Of a stretch of 45,413 nucleotides of DNA, positions 16,366 to 25,202 are shown in pieces; the stretch's first letter is position 1, and each line of letters starts with the position of its first letter. The stretch comes from Flavobacteriales bacterium (lineage in GTDB: Bacteria > Bacteroidota > Bacteroidia > Flavobacteriales_D > Crocinitomicaceae), in NCBI GenBank assembly GCA_018883325.1, contig VEQH01000028.1:1-45413 (forward strand), in the 5' to 3' direction. The notes below the pieces were generated by a model. It ran no database searches. It had not been told where the DNA came from and was given only the letters and a program-made list of their open reading frames with translations. The translations under genes were made by a program, and so were the position numbers.

Positions 16366-17727
16366 TTAGAAATTAAAGTCTGCGCTTAATTCAAGCATTT
16401 TATCCATTACGATTTCACTGTCCCAATTTTGTTCAATATTTGGAATTTCCATTACTTGATCCATTATTTCAGATTGTTTTTTTCCTTGATTGTAAGCCAC
16501 ACTGTAACGGATATTACTGAAAGTTACTTGCGAATACAACGGCAACCATTTATTTGGATACAATTCACTGAATTTTGCTTCGATTTTCTTTCTCAATAAA
16601 AATGCAGGATCAGCCACAAAATCGCGCATCACAAAATAATTATCCAAAGATAAATCTTGCAGTGCATCGCCATCAGGCTTGCGTTCGACGCTGTATTCCT
16701 CAAAAACAGCTTCCCAATTTTCATTGTGTTTATGCATCAAACGATTCATAACTGTACAATCTTCAAAGCCAGCATTCATTCCTTGCCCGTAAAATGGAAC
16801 AGTCGCATGTGCTGCATCACCCATCAAAGCTACTTTTCCATAAGCCCAAGGATAACAGCGAATAATTGCCAAATTCGACAAAGGATGATCTTCCCAAGCG
16901 TCGGCAATGTTTGGCATCATTTTGTAAAAATCAGGGAATATTGTTTGGAAGAAATCATTTACAGCTTCTTTTGAAGTCAATTTATCAAAAGCGAATTGAT
17001 CTCCTTCATGTGGCATGAACAAAGTACACGTAAAAGAACCATCTTCATTTGCCAAAGCAATTAACATGAAACGTCCACGTGGCCAAATGTGCAAAGCATT
17101 TTTATCCATTGGATAAGAGCCGTCTGGATTTGCAGGCAATAAAATCTCACGGTAACCATCTGCGATGTAGTTCTGACTGTAATTGAAACGATCCATTTTC
17201 TGCATCGAATTGTAACGAATAGCTGAAAAAGCACCGTCAGCAGCAAAAATCACATCTGCATGCACTTCAAATTCTTCACCTGTCAAGCTGTTTTTAATGT
17301 AAGCAATTCCTTTTTTTAAGTCCGTTTTTAAACATTCGTGGTTATAGTGAATAGTTGCTTTCCCGTGACTTTCGGCAATGTCCATCATTGTTGCGTTCAC
17401 TTTTCCGCGTGAGACAGAGTAAATCGCTTGACCTTCTTTTCCATAAGGTTGGTAAGTTAGATTGCCCTCTAAATCATGCATCATTCTTCCTGTCATTGGA
17501 ATAGCGATTTTACGAATTTCATCTCCAACGCCAACAGCATCTAAAGCCGTCCAACCGCGAACAGAAAGTGCCAAATTGATTGACTTTCCTGCAGAAATCT
17601 CGGCTTTACGAATATCAGGTCTTCTTTCGTAAATTGTAACTTTATAACCAGCTTTCGATAGGTAAACAGCCCATAATGAGCCAACTAGTCCTGCGCCAAT
17701 GATAATCGCTTGTTTGTTGTTTTCCAT
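16366..17727 (-). CDS. kmo: Kynurenine 3-monooxygenase
   Basis: The 453-aa protein has the FAD-binding GxGxxG fold at the start (IIIGAGLVGSLWAVYLSKAG, then YERRPD), the SINLALSVRGWTALDAVG segment typical of KMO, RGKVNATMMDIAE, and the second FAD motif GDAAHATVPFYGQGMNAGFED. The WPRGRFMLIALANEDGSFT stretch and the length match bacterial and eukaryotic KMOs. It hydroxylates L-kynurenine to 3-hydroxykynurenine using NADPH and O2 in the tryptophan degradation or de novo NAD route. Its partners (tryptophan dioxygenase, kynureninase, 3-HAO) are not in this window. It is flanked in the same direction by a small membrane protein gene (6 bases upstream) and a beta-barrel gene (3 bases downstream). Confidence 0.93.
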   Translation of the reverse strand: MENNKQAIIIGAGLVGSLWAVYLSKAGYKVTIYERRPDIRKAEISAGKSINLALSVRGWTALDAVGVGDEIRKIAIPMTGRMMHDLEGNLTYQPYGKEGQAIYSVSRGKVNATMMDIAESHGKATIHYNHECLKTDLKKGIAYIKNSLTGEEFEVHADVIFAADGAFSAIRYNSMQKMDRFNYSQNYIADGYREILLPANPDGSYPMDKNALHIWPRGRFMLIALANEDGSFTCTLFMPHEGDQFAFDKLTSKEAVNDFFQTIFPDFYKMMPNIADAWEDHPLSNLAIIRCYPWAYGKVALMGDAAHATVPFYGQGMNAGFEDCTVMNRLMHKHNENWEAVFEEYSVERKPDGDALQDLSLDNYFVMRDFVADPAFLLRKKIEAKFSELYPNKWLPLYSQVTFSNIRYSVAYNQGKKQSEIMDQVMEIPNIEQNWDSEIVMDKMLELSADFNF

Positions 17728-17733
17728 GCTATT

Positions 17734-17943
17734 TTATTTTCTCCAATGTTTTGAATAAGTTGTTTCAAAGAAAGGATTTCTTCTTCGTTCTTTCATTTTT
17801 TTGCGTTGAAATGCAATACTCGCACGCCAAATTACAATTCCACCAACAAGTACAGCAATTGACTGCATCGTTAAATTCACGTAGGTAATCGTTTGGTCTA
17901 AATCACCTGAATAACTTGTTTGTATTAAATCTTGAATTGTCAT
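17734..17943 (-). CDS. Small single-pass membrane protein upstream of kmo
   Basis: The 69-aa product has one membrane segment (near 27-45, MQSIAVLVGGIVIWRASIAF) followed by a basic tail (QRKKMKERRRNPFFE), predicting an N-out, C-in orientation. It is not recognised. The stop lies 6 bases before the kmo ATG, which supports it as a true gene in that operon. An exact TAnnTTTG box (TAAATTTG on the minus strand, 17950-17957) ends 6 bases before its ATG. Confidence 0.6.
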   Translation of the reverse strand: MTIQDLIQTSYSGDLDQTITYVNLTMQSIAVLVGGIVIWRASIAFQRKKMKERRRNPFFETTYSKHWRK

Positions 17944-17949
17944 TAGCTA

Positions 17950-17957
17950 CAAATTTA
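17950..17957 (-). promoter_or_regulatory. Candidate -7 box of the kmo operon
   Basis: TAAATTTG on the minus strand fits TAnnTTTG. It lies so close to the ATG (6 bases) that transcription from it would give a nearly leaderless message. No -33 element is visible, so support is modest. Confidence 0.3.
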
Positions 17958-18268
17958 ACAAGATTGTAAGCATCTTTTCTAAGAATACTTTTAAATATCC
18001 ACAATCCTTTTTTCTTAACTGAAATAATTGAATTTGTCAACCAATTGCTTTTAGTACTTTCATAATTTTTGCAATACAAGGCTTAGCTCCTTCTGATAAT
18101 ACTTGAAGAATAATGATATTTCCTTATTTTCTTTAAAATAATTACAAAAACCTTTTGCAAAATTTATTTTCAACTCACTAATTTATCAAAAGAAAAGTTA
18201 ATTTTTATCATCCCTTAAATCGTAGTTATTATCCTTTCTTAAAAAAAGTAACGGAAACAAAGAAAACT
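17958..18268. other. Intergenic stretch without recognised gene
   Basis: About 310 AT-rich bases between the kmo operon and the end of queG. No open frame of useful size, terminator hairpin or repeat was recognised on either strand. Confidence 0.5.
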
Positions 18269-19204
18269 TCAGCTTCTTCCCACCTTTAAAAACTGGATAT
18301 TTCGTTTCAAGCCTTCAAATTTTGTGCGTTTAACGGCGCTTATTTTAAAAAGCGAATCAAAGGTTTCTTTCTGTAAATCGTGCCAATCATTTTTTGTCAG
18401 GTCTAATAAGGAAAGGGTAGGAGTGAAGTGCGCTTCTTGATGGGCTTTCGAAAAACGGTTCCAAGGGCAAACGTCTTGGCACACATCGCAACCAAACATC
18501 CAATTGTCCATTTTTCCATTGAATTCGGAAGGCAGCAATTCGTCTTTCAACTCGATTGTCAAATAGGAAATACACTTTGAACCATCCACCACATACGGTT
18601 GCACAATCGCTTCTGTCGGACAAGAGTCGATGCATTTGGTACAGGTTCCGCAGTAATCTTTGATGGGACCGTCGGGTTCTAATTCCAAATCAATGATTAG
18701 TTCAGCGATAAAGAAAAAACTTCCCTGTTTTGGATGAATCAAATTGCTGTTTTTTCCAAGCCAACCTAAACCAGCTTTTTTCGCCCAAACTTTGTCCATT
18801 ACAGGTGCCGAATCCACAAAAACGCGACCGCCAACTTCCCCAATTTCAGTTTGAATAAAAGCTAAAAGTTCTTTTAATTTATCTTTAATTACAAAGTGAT
18901 AATCTTCACCATAAGCGTATTTGGAAATTTTAGGCGCAGTTTCGTCTTTTTGTGTTTCTTCAGGAAAATAATTGAGAAGTAGTGAAACAACAGTTTTTGC
19001 ACCGTCAACTAACAGTCTTGGGTCGAGGCGTTTATCAAAATGATTCGCCATATAACTCATTTTTCCATGGTAGTTTTTATTCAACCACGCTTCGAGTTTT
19101 GGCGCTTCCTCTTCTAAAAAATCAGCTTTTGAAAATCCACAATAAAAGAAACCGAGCGCTTTCGCCTTTTGCTGAATCAAAGATTTGTACGTGGATTTAT
19201 TCAT
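18269..19204 (-). CDS. queG: Epoxyqueuosine reductase
   Basis: The 311-aa protein carries the QueG hallmarks: D131 in VDSAPVMDK (catalytic acid in the family), [20 protein letters not shown], and eight cysteines for two [4Fe-4S] clusters (C185, C188, C191, C195, C211, C239, C242, C246) in [12 protein letters not shown] and [12 protein letters not shown]. It reduces epoxyqueuosine to queuosine in tRNA with cobalamin. At 311 aa it lacks the C-terminal HEAT-like repeats of the 379-aa E. coli enzyme, as is usual in Bacteroidota. Its ATG lies 3 bases downstream of the ruvB stop. Confidence 0.92.
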   Translation of the reverse strand: MNKSTYKSLIQQKAKALGFFYCGFSKADFLEEEAPKLEAWLNKNYHGKMSYMANHFDKRLDPRLLVDGAKTVVSLLLNYFPEETQKDETAPKISKYAYGEDYHFVIKDKLKELLAFIQTEIGEVGGRVFVDSAPVMDKVWAKKAGLGWLGKNSNLIHPKQGSFFFIAELIIDLELEPDGPIKDYCGTCTKCIDSCPTEAIVQPYVVDGSKCISYLTIELKDELLPSEFNGKMDNWMFGCDVCQDVCPWNRFSKAHQEAHFTPTLSLLDLTKNDWHDLQKETFDSLFKISAVKRTKFEGLKRNIQFLKVGRS

Positions 19205-19207
19205 GGA

Positions 19208-20230
19208 TTAAAACAAACCTCCTTGCACCCAACCGAAATCTTTTCCTAAATGTTTGAATGCTTTTTCGGTTGCTTTTCGACCTCTTGGCGTACGCATTAA
19301 AAATCCTTCTTGTATTAAAAAAGGCTCGTAAACTTCTTCCAACGTTCCTGCGTTTTCACCGATTGCTGTTGCAATTGTTGTCAAGCCAACCGGTCCTCCA
19401 GCGAATTTATCAATGATCACTTTCAAAATACGAATGTCCATTTCGTCTAAGCCATTTGCATCTACATTCAGTGCGTTTAGCGCAATTTCTGTAATGGCAT
19501 CGTCGATTCTTCCTGAACCTTTAATTTGAGCAAAGTCACGCACACGACGTAAAAGTGCATTCGCAATACGAGGTGTTCCGCGGCTACGACTTGCAATTTT
19601 AAAAGCGGCATCTTCATCAATACCAATATTTAAAAGACTTGCAGATCTTTCCACAATTAAAGTCAAGGTTTTTGTGTCGTAATATTCTAAACGTGAATTG
19701 ATTCCAAAACGTGCACGTAAAGGTGCTGTCAATAAACCAGATCGCGTCGTTGCACCAATTAATGTAAATGGATTTAAACTTATTTGAATACTTCGCGCAT
19801 TGGGACCGCTATCAATCAGAATGTCAATCACATAATCTTCCATTGCGGAGTACAAATATTCCTCCACAACAGGACTTAAGCGATGAATTTCATCAATAAA
19901 AAGAACGTCACCTTCACCAAGGTTTGTCAACAATCCTGCTAAATCACCGGGTTTATCCAAAACTGGACCGCTAGTCACTTTAAATCCTACACCTAATTCG
20001 TTGGCGATAATATTCGCAAGCGTTGTTTTCCCCAATCCTGGAGGTCCGTGCAGAAGTACGTGGTCGAGCGGTTCTTTTCTCAACTTCGCTGCTTGCACGA
20101 AAATGTGAAGATTCTGAACAACAGGGTCTTGACCAGAAAAATCTGTTAAATATTTCGGTCGTAAGACTTTGTCGTAATCTTGTTCGCCAGCACTTTGCGC
20201 TTCTTCTCTATAATCGAATGAATCTTCCAC
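19208..20230 (-). CDS. ruvB: Holliday junction branch migration ATPase RuvB
   Basis: The 340-aa protein has the AAA+ Walker A motif [19 protein letters not shown], Walker [14 protein letters not shown], sensor region [20 protein letters not shown], and a C-terminal winged-helix segment ([20 protein letters not shown], then [10 protein letters not shown]). RuvB drives branch migration with RuvA during recombinational repair. The only in-frame start is GTG at 20230; an in-frame TAA occurs four codons upstream. It forms a two-gene unit with queG. Confidence 0.95.
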   Translation of the reverse strand: MEDSFDYREEAQSAGEQDYDKVLRPKYLTDFSGQDPVVQNLHIFVQAAKLRKEPLDHVLLHGPPGLGKTTLANIIANELGVGFKVTSGPVLDKPGDLAGLLTNLGEGDVLFIDEIHRLSPVVEEYLYSAMEDYVIDILIDSGPNARSIQISLNPFTLIGATTRSGLLTAPLRARFGINSRLEYYDTKTLTLIVERSASLLNIGIDEDAAFKIASRSRGTPRIANALLRRVRDFAQIKGSGRIDDAITEIALNALNVDANGLDEMDIRILKVIIDKFAGGPVGLTTIATAIGENAGTLEEVYEPFLIQEGFLMRTPRGRKATEKAFKHLGKDFGWVQGGLF

Positions 20231-20244
20231 GGGTGGGTTTTAGA

Positions 20245-20252
20245 CAAAAATA
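20245..20252 (-). promoter_or_regulatory. Promoter -7 box of ruvB
   Basis: TATTTTTG on the minus strand matches TAnnTTTG exactly and ends 14 bases before the GTG start. No TTG lies at the usual -33 distance; the upstream side runs into a TTTTTAA triplication and the 53-bp repeat. Confidence 0.4.
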
Positions 20253-20284
20253 GTAATAACAATTTTTAATTTTTAATTTTTAAT

Positions 20285-20577
20285 GTTGAATTAGGGCTTT
20301 TGGGTCGAAGAAGGGATTTTGGATTTTTGATGCTTGAGGTTTAATTGGGGTTTTGGGTCGAAGATGGGATTTTGGATTTTTGATGTTTGATGTTGAATTA
20401 GAATTTTGGGTCGAAGATGGGATTTTGGATTTTTGATGCTTGATGTTTAATTGGGGTTTTGGGTCGAAGATAGGATTTTTGATGCTTGATGCTTGATGTT
20501 GAATTAGAATTTTGGTACGAAGAAGGGATTTTGGGTTTTTGATGCTTGATGTTGAATTGGGTTTTGGGGTCGGAGAA
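20285..20577. repeat. 53-bp tandem repeat (minisatellite), about 5.5 copies
   Basis: The marker GGGTCGAAG (or a variant) recurs at 20302, 20355, 20408, 20461, 20514 and 20567, exactly 53 bases apart each time. Each unit reads roughly TTGAATTGGGGTTTT, GGGTCGAAGATGGGATTTTG, then GATTTTTGATGCTTGATG. Units differ by point changes and compensated small rearrangements that keep the period. The block fills the spacer between the divergent ruvB and DegT genes. The copies are contiguous, without unique spacers, so it is not a CRISPR array. Confidence 0.93.
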
Positions 20578-20640
20578 TTTAGTAATACAGTTCGATTAAG
20601 AATTAAAAATCAAAAACTAATAATCCAAACCCTAAAACTG

Positions 20641-20648
20641 TATTTTTG
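20641..20648 (+). promoter_or_regulatory. Promoter -7 box of the DegT gene
   Basis: TATTTTTG is an exact TAnnTTTG box ending only 4 bases before the ATG at 20653. If used, the transcript would be leaderless or nearly so. Confidence 0.4.
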
Positions 20649-20652
20649 TGGC

Positions 20653-21861
20653 ATGATTCCATTTTCGCCCCCTCGTATCGATCAACGTGTGCTTGATGAA
20701 GTGAATGCAGCCTTGCTAAGTGGTTGGATTACAACTGGTCCGCGCACTAAATTGTTTGAAAAAAAGATCACAGAATATTGTGGATGTAAAACGACAGTTG
20801 CAGTAAATTCGTGGACTTCAGGAATGGAAGTTTTCTTGCGTTGGTGGGGAATTGGTGAAGGCGATGAGGTAATTATTCCTGTTTATACCTATTGTGCAAG
20901 TGCAAATGTTGTGTTGCATACAGGCGCAAAACCAATTATGGTGGACATTAGCAAAGACGATTTCAATATTTCGATTGAGAAAATTAAAGCTGTAATTACA
21001 CCTCGTACAAAAGTGATAATGCCAGTTGATATTTCAGGTTTTCCTTGTGATTATGATGCAATTTACGAACTTGTGAACGCTTCAAAAGAGCAATTTTCAC
21101 CAAAAACTGAAATGCAAAAACAACTCGGTAGAATTTTAATTGCTGCGGATGCCGCTCATAGTTTTGGTGCAAGCTACAAAGGTAAAAAGTCAGGTAGTTT
21201 GGCTGATGTTACTTGTTTTTCATTTCACGCGGTGAAAAATCTAACAACTGCCGAAGGTGGAGCTGTTTGTTTTAATTTGCCTTCTGATTTTGACCACGAG
21301 GAAATTTACAAGGAATTTTGCATTAAAATTTTGCACGGACAATCCAAAGACGCTTTAGCAAAAACAGTTAAAGGAGCTTGGAAATACGACGTTATTGAAC
21401 CTGGTTTTAAATGCAACATGACGGATATTCAAGCAGCGATTGGATTGATTGAATTGGAGCGTTATGGTGAAAATTTAGAAAGAAGAAAAACAATTTTTGA
21501 AGCCTACGATGCCGCATTTGGAAAAGAAAAATGGGCAATTCTTCCAAAGTACAAGGATGAAGCGCGAGAAACTTGTTACCACTTGTATTTATTGCGAATT
21601 GCTGCGATTTCAGAAACCCAACGCGATGCCATTATCCAAGAAATATTTGAGCAAGATGTAGCTGTGAATGTTCATTTTCAGCCACTTCCGCTTTTGACAG
21701 CATACAAAAACTTAGGATATTCCATCGACAATTATCCAGAAGCTTACTTAAAATATGCAGCAGAAATTTCTTTGCCTGTTTACTTTAACCTAACGGACGA
21801 ACAAGTTGAAACAGTAATTCTTGCGGTGAAAAAGGCGGTTAGAATTGTTTTGGGTGAGTGA
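20653..21861 (+). CDS. DegT/DnrJ/EryC1/StrS family sugar aminotransferase
   Basis: Starting at ATG 20653 the protein has 402 aa and begins MIPFSPPRIDQRVLDEV, the usual opening of the family; a longer frame from 20512 would translate the 53-bp repeat and is rejected. PLP-binding features are visible: TSGMEVFLRW, DEVIIPVYTYCASANVV, D166 in AADAAHSFGA and the Schiff-base lysine K195 in FHAVKNLTTAEGGA. Members transfer amino groups to nucleotide-linked keto-sugars for surface polysaccharides. No other sugar or glycosyltransferase genes are nearby, so the substrate is open. Confidence 0.9.
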   Translation: MIPFSPPRIDQRVLDEVNAALLSGWITTGPRTKLFEKKITEYCGCKTTVAVNSWTSGMEVFLRWWGIGEGDEVIIPVYTYCASANVVLHTGAKPIMVDISKDDFNISIEKIKAVITPRTKVIMPVDISGFPCDYDAIYELVNASKEQFSPKTEMQKQLGRILIAADAAHSFGASYKGKKSGSLADVTCFSFHAVKNLTTAEGGAVCFNLPSDFDHEEIYKEFCIKILHGQSKDALAKTVKGAWKYDVIEPGFKCNMTDIQAAIGLIELERYGENLERRKTIFEAYDAAFGKEKWAILPKYKDEARETCYHLYLLRIAAISETQRDAIIQEIFEQDVAVNVHFQPLPLLTAYKNLGYSIDNYPEAYLKYAAEISLPVYFNLTDEQVETVILAVKKAVRIVLGE

Positions 21862-21908
21862 AAAATGTAATTTCTAGCTTGAAATTCAAGTGTTTCACAA
21901 TTCATTTC

Positions 21909-21938
21909 TTTGTACTTATTAACTTTTTTTTATATTTG
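21909..21938 (+). promoter_or_regulatory. Promoter of the DUF4178-DUF350-SpeE-like cluster
   Basis: TTTG (21909-21912), an 18-base spacer and TATATTTG (21931-21938) match both Bacteroidota promoter elements. The box ends 19 bases before the ATG at 21958. This is the best promoter match found in the window. Confidence 0.65.
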
Positions 21939-21957
21939 GTTTTCCTAACCGTTTTTA

Positions 21958-23253
21958 ATGTCAGAATTCGAGAACTATTTGCTAACAGAAGAAAGTAAAA
22001 CCTTTTTCACTTGTAAAGCATGTAATCGAAAAACGGAACTTCTTTTTCCAGAAAAAGTCAATATTTTCGCTTGTCAATGCGGAAAAATTCATTGTGAGCA
22101 TGATTACAAAGGCTATTATTACACGGGAAATCAATTTGCCAATAAAGGTTTATTAAAACTAGGGCAACAAGCAAATCTTGATGGTGAAATTTGGGAAATT
22201 GTTGGAATTGCAAATAAGTTCAATACCAAATTAGCCTTTGACCGTTGGATTGAATATGTAATGTTCAATAAAAAGACTGAAAAATTTTCTTTTTTGAATT
22301 GTGCATACGGAAATTACACTTGGCTATTTGAACGTGAGCGGTTCAAAGATTTAGATTCAAAAAAGAGTGAAAAGCCAAGAATCTTAGAAGTTGACGGCGA
22401 GGTTTACAAGTTATACCAGCGTTATTCCTACCGATCTAATTCCATAATTGGACAATTTCCTTATGATCCTATTCAATCAAAGGATATTAATTGTGCTGAT
22501 TTCGTTTCACCTCCAAATGCAATCTCAATTGAGGAAAACGTTAAAACAAATGAATTTTCATATTTTCAAGGAAGACATTTTTATCGCAAAGAAATCGCAA
22601 GTGTTTTCAAAGATGACAGAATAGTTTATCAGTCCAGAGAAGGTGTCGGTATGGCGCAACCTTTTTATGGAAAAATAGATGTAGGAAACTTTTCACGCAT
22701 TGGCATTGGTTTTATTTTATTGCTTTTACTTTTAAATTTTGGCATTTTTAATCAATTCCATCATTCAAAGGAAATTACTTCTTTTAGTGTAACCTCCTCC
22801 ACTGAAACACGAAGTTCAGATGAATTTGTAACCCAATCATTTGTGCTCAAAGAACAGGTTGTACCTCATTATTTGAATGTTTATTGTGGTACTTTTTTGA
22901 ATAACGAATGGTTAGAAGCAGCAATAACGTTAGTAAATGAAAAAACGGGCGACGAGCGCGAATTAGGATTGGTTTTAGAACATTATTCTGGTGATGGATG
23001 GGAAGAAGGTTCGAATGCTAATGACATTGGAATTTCTGAAGTCCCAGCGGGTAAATATCATTTTAAACTAAAGATTTATTCAGATTCAGTCTCCGATAAA
23101 AGCATAAGCTTTATTATTTCAGAGGAAAATCCTTCTAATTGGAATTTTTGGCTTATTGGATTTATTGCACTAGGAATTATTTTGTTAATGACCTTCGTTA
23201 AACAACAATTCGAACGTATGCGTTCAGGGGAAATTGATACTTTATTTGGTTAA
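21958..23253 (+). CDS. DUF4178 membrane protein with zinc-ribbon-like start
   Basis: The 431-aa protein opens with cysteine pairs resembling a zinc ribbon (CKAC at 19-22; CQCGKIHC at 39-46), then a DUF4178-like beta domain (GQQANLDGEIWEIVGIANKF, and the DGEVYKLYQRY and RIVYQSREGVGM blocks). One membrane helix lies near 246-264 and a second near 391-411, enclosing a non-cytoplasmic beta domain with VPAGKYHFKLKIYSDS. DUF4178 has no established biochemical role. I recall it next to DUF350 and SpeE-like genes in other bacteria, and this is the case here. It is first in a run of six genes and has a good promoter. It may act as a membrane scaffold or substrate-binding partner. Confidence 0.8.
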   Translation: MSEFENYLLTEESKTFFTCKACNRKTELLFPEKVNIFACQCGKIHCEHDYKGYYYTGNQFANKGLLKLGQQANLDGEIWEIVGIANKFNTKLAFDRWIEYVMFNKKTEKFSFLNCAYGNYTWLFERERFKDLDSKKSEKPRILEVDGEVYKLYQRYSYRSNSIIGQFPYDPIQSKDINCADFVSPPNAISIEENVKTNEFSYFQGRHFYRKEIASVFKDDRIVYQSREGVGMAQPFYGKIDVGNFSRIGIGFILLLLLLNFGIFNQFHHSKEITSFSVTSSTETRSSDEFVTQSFVLKEQVVPHYLNVYCGTFLNNEWLEAAITLVNEKTGDERELGLVLEHYSGDGWEEGSNANDIGISEVPAGKYHFKLKIYSDSVSDKSISFIISEENPSNWNFWLIGFIALGIILLMTFVKQQFERMRSGEIDTLFG

Positions 23254-23263
23254 ACTCAAAGAC

Positions 23264-23425
23264 ATGAAAAATTTTATTACCAACAATAAATTCGCCTTCT
23301 CAATCTTTAGCCTTTTGCTTGTGCTTTATATTTGGAGCTCATCGTCAAGTTTTCGGATTTTCAGATCAGAATACGGTCATTCGTACAAGGCAGGCTCATA
23401 CAACGGAAGTATTCACCATAAATAA
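23264..23425 (+). CDS. 53-aa membrane microprotein in the SpeE-like cluster
   Basis: The ATG at 23264 lies 10 bases after the DUF4178 stop, and the stop lies 9 bases before the DUF350 ATG. The product has a single hydrophobic helix (FAFSIFSLLLVLYIW), then a Ser-rich stretch and a soluble tail with Gly, Ser and His (YGHSYKAGSYNGSIHHK). A longer frame from TTG 23234 would overlap the previous gene and is less likely. Function is unknown; position suggests a subunit or adaptor of the cluster. Confidence 0.6.
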   Translation: MKNFITNNKFAFSIFSLLLVLYIWSSSSSFRIFRSEYGHSYKAGSYNGSIHHK

Positions 23426-23434
23426 CTTAAAAAC

Positions 23435-23650
23435 ATGTTAAACGTAATTCAAACAGAACACATTATCGCATCTTTAGTATTTTCTCTTTTGGGAATTATT
23501 ATTCTTGTCGTTTCTTTTATCATCATTGATTTATTGACGCCAAGTGCACTTTGGAAAGAAATAACTGAACGTAAAAACCTCGCTGTTGCTTTTTTAGCTG
23601 GTTCATTTATGTTGTCAATCGCTATTATTATTGCATCGGCAATGCACTAA
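23435..23650 (+). CDS. DUF350 family small membrane protein
   Basis: This 71-aa protein has two membrane helices joined by the conserved DUF350 loop: LGIIILVVSFIIIDLLTP, then LWKEITERKNLAVAFLAGSF and a helix ending IIIASAMH. It is about half the size of two-repeat DUF350 proteins such as YjfL, so it corresponds to a single repeat that could dimerise. The family is predicted to be an integral membrane component, with no proven activity. The stop lies 3 bases before the SpeE-like ATG. Confidence 0.85.
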   Translation: MLNVIQTEHIIASLVFSLLGIIILVVSFIIIDLLTPSALWKEITERKNLAVAFLAGSFMLSIAIIIASAMH

Positions 23651-23653
23651 ACT

Positions 23654-25156
23654 ATGCGAATATTACTGCTTGTCACCATTTTTTTAATCTCTACTTGCGG
23701 ACTTATTTATGAGTTGGTTGCAGGAACTTTAGCGAGTTATTTATTAGGAGATTCAGTAACCCAATTTTCAACTATCATTGGAACTTACTTGTTCTCTATG
23801 GGAATTGGTTCCTATCTTTCTAAATTCGTGACTAAGAATTTAGAAATCAATTTTATACGAATAGAATTGTTGGTGGGATTGATTGGTGGCTTGAGCAGTA
23901 GCATTCTTTTTATTTGTTTTGGCTATGGAGCATATTTTCGCGTAATTCTTTACTTTTTAGTTGGTCTGACAGGGCTTTTTGTCGGTATGGAAATCCCACT
24001 CATTATGCGAATTTTGAAATCACAATCGAGTTTTAAAGATTTGGTTTCAGATGTTTTTACTTTTGATTACATTGGTTCACTTTTAGCATCAATCGCTTTT
24101 CCGGTTTTTTTAGTTCCCTATCTAAATTTAACGCGAACATCTTTACTTTTTGGCTTGATGAATGTTGCCTTAGCGCTTTATTTAATTCATTTCTTTCGAC
24201 ATAAAATTCATAAACCTTCAATTGCTTTTGCGCAAGGAGTCGTTTGTGCCTTGATTTTGGGTTTTGCATTTATTGCCTCCGATTTGATTCAACGCATGAG
24301 CGAGGAAGAATATCACGGTGATGGAATTTTGTTTGCTACAACTTCCAAGTACCAACGCATTGTCATTACACGAGATCGAAATGCGTATAGTTTATTCTTA
24401 AACAATCATTTACAATTTAATTCAAGAGATGAATATCGCTATCACGAAGCATTAATTCACCCAACTTTTGCCCATGCTAAATCAATTGAAAATGTTTTAA
24501 TAATGGGTGGAGGCGACGGTTTTGCAGTTCGCGAAATGCTAAAATACCCTGAGGTAAAAAACATTACACTTGTTGATTTAGATGAAAAAATGGTGGATAT
24601 TTTCAGAACCAATCCATTGATGAAAAAGCTGAATAATAATTCATTATTAAGCTCAAAACTAAAAGTAATTAATCAAGATGCCTTTCTTTTCCTACAAAAT
24701 CGCAAGCAACAAAAATTTGATGTTATAATCATTGATTTCCCAGATCCATCTAATTTTTCTATTGGTAAATTATACTCAACTACTTTCTATCACCGCCTTC
24801 AACAAGTTATGAAACCTAGCACGCTTGGCGTTGTTCAAAGTACCTCACCATTATATGCAAAAGGTTCGTTTTGGTGTATCGATGCAACAATTAGAGAAAC
24901 TGGTTTGCAAACTTTGCCATATCATGCTTACGTTCCTTCTTTTGGAGAGTGGGGATATGTGCAGTTTTCTATTTTGAAAGAAGCGCCTAAGAAAAGAAAA
25001 TTACCAAAAGATTTACGTTTTTACACAGAAGCTGAATGGCAAAATATGAAACATTTTCAACAGGATATGCTTGAGGAAGAACCAATTGTCAATCGTTTGA
25101 ATAATCAAGCACTCATACCTCTTTTTGAGAAAGAATGGGCAGTATTAATGGATTAG
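23654..25156 (+). CDS. Membrane-embedded spermidine synthase-like aminopropyltransferase
   Basis: The 500-aa protein has about seven membrane helices in residues 1-210 and a cytoplasmic spermidine-synthase-type domain after that. The domain shows SKYQRIVITRD, LFLNNHLQFNSRDEYRYHEA, the AdoMet-type motif GGGDG (285-289), acidic ligands in LVDLDE (308-311), and D361-F-P-D-P at the catalytic aspartate position. The family moves an aminopropyl group from decarboxylated AdoMet to an amine; the acceptor here is unknown and may be membrane-bound. No AdoMet decarboxylase gene is adjacent, so the donor would come from elsewhere or the chemistry differs. It sits between the DUF350 gene and an FAD oxidase gene. 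Confidence 0.85.
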   Translation: MRILLLVTIFLISTCGLIYELVAGTLASYLLGDSVTQFSTIIGTYLFSMGIGSYLSKFVTKNLEINFIRIELLVGLIGGLSSSILFICFGYGAYFRVILYFLVGLTGLFVGMEIPLIMRILKSQSSFKDLVSDVFTFDYIGSLLASIAFPVFLVPYLNLTRTSLLFGLMNVALALYLIHFFRHKIHKPSIAFAQGVVCALILGFAFIASDLIQRMSEEEYHGDGILFATTSKYQRIVITRDRNAYSLFLNNHLQFNSRDEYRYHEALIHPTFAHAKSIENVLIMGGGDGFAVREMLKYPEVKNITLVDLDEKMVDIFRTNPLMKKLNNNSLLSSKLKVINQDAFLFLQNRKQQKFDVIIIDFPDPSNFSIGKLYSTTFYHRLQQVMKPSTLGVVQSTSPLYAKGSFWCIDATIRETGLQTLPYHAYVPSFGEWGYVQFSILKEAPKKRKLPKDLRFYTEAEWQNMKHFQQDMLEEEPIVNRLNNQALIPLFEKEWAVLMD

Positions 25157-25202
25157 TAAACTTATTTTTTTTCAAAAGCAGTTGTAGAAATAGAGAACTT
25201 AA

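Noticed and set aside
20285..20577. CRISPR-like array
   Set aside because: The 53-bp units are contiguous without unique spacers, and no cas genes are nearby.
20512..20652. N-terminal extension of the DegT protein
   Set aside because: It translates the tandem repeat and lies upstream of the TAnnTTTG box; the family starts at MIPFSPP.
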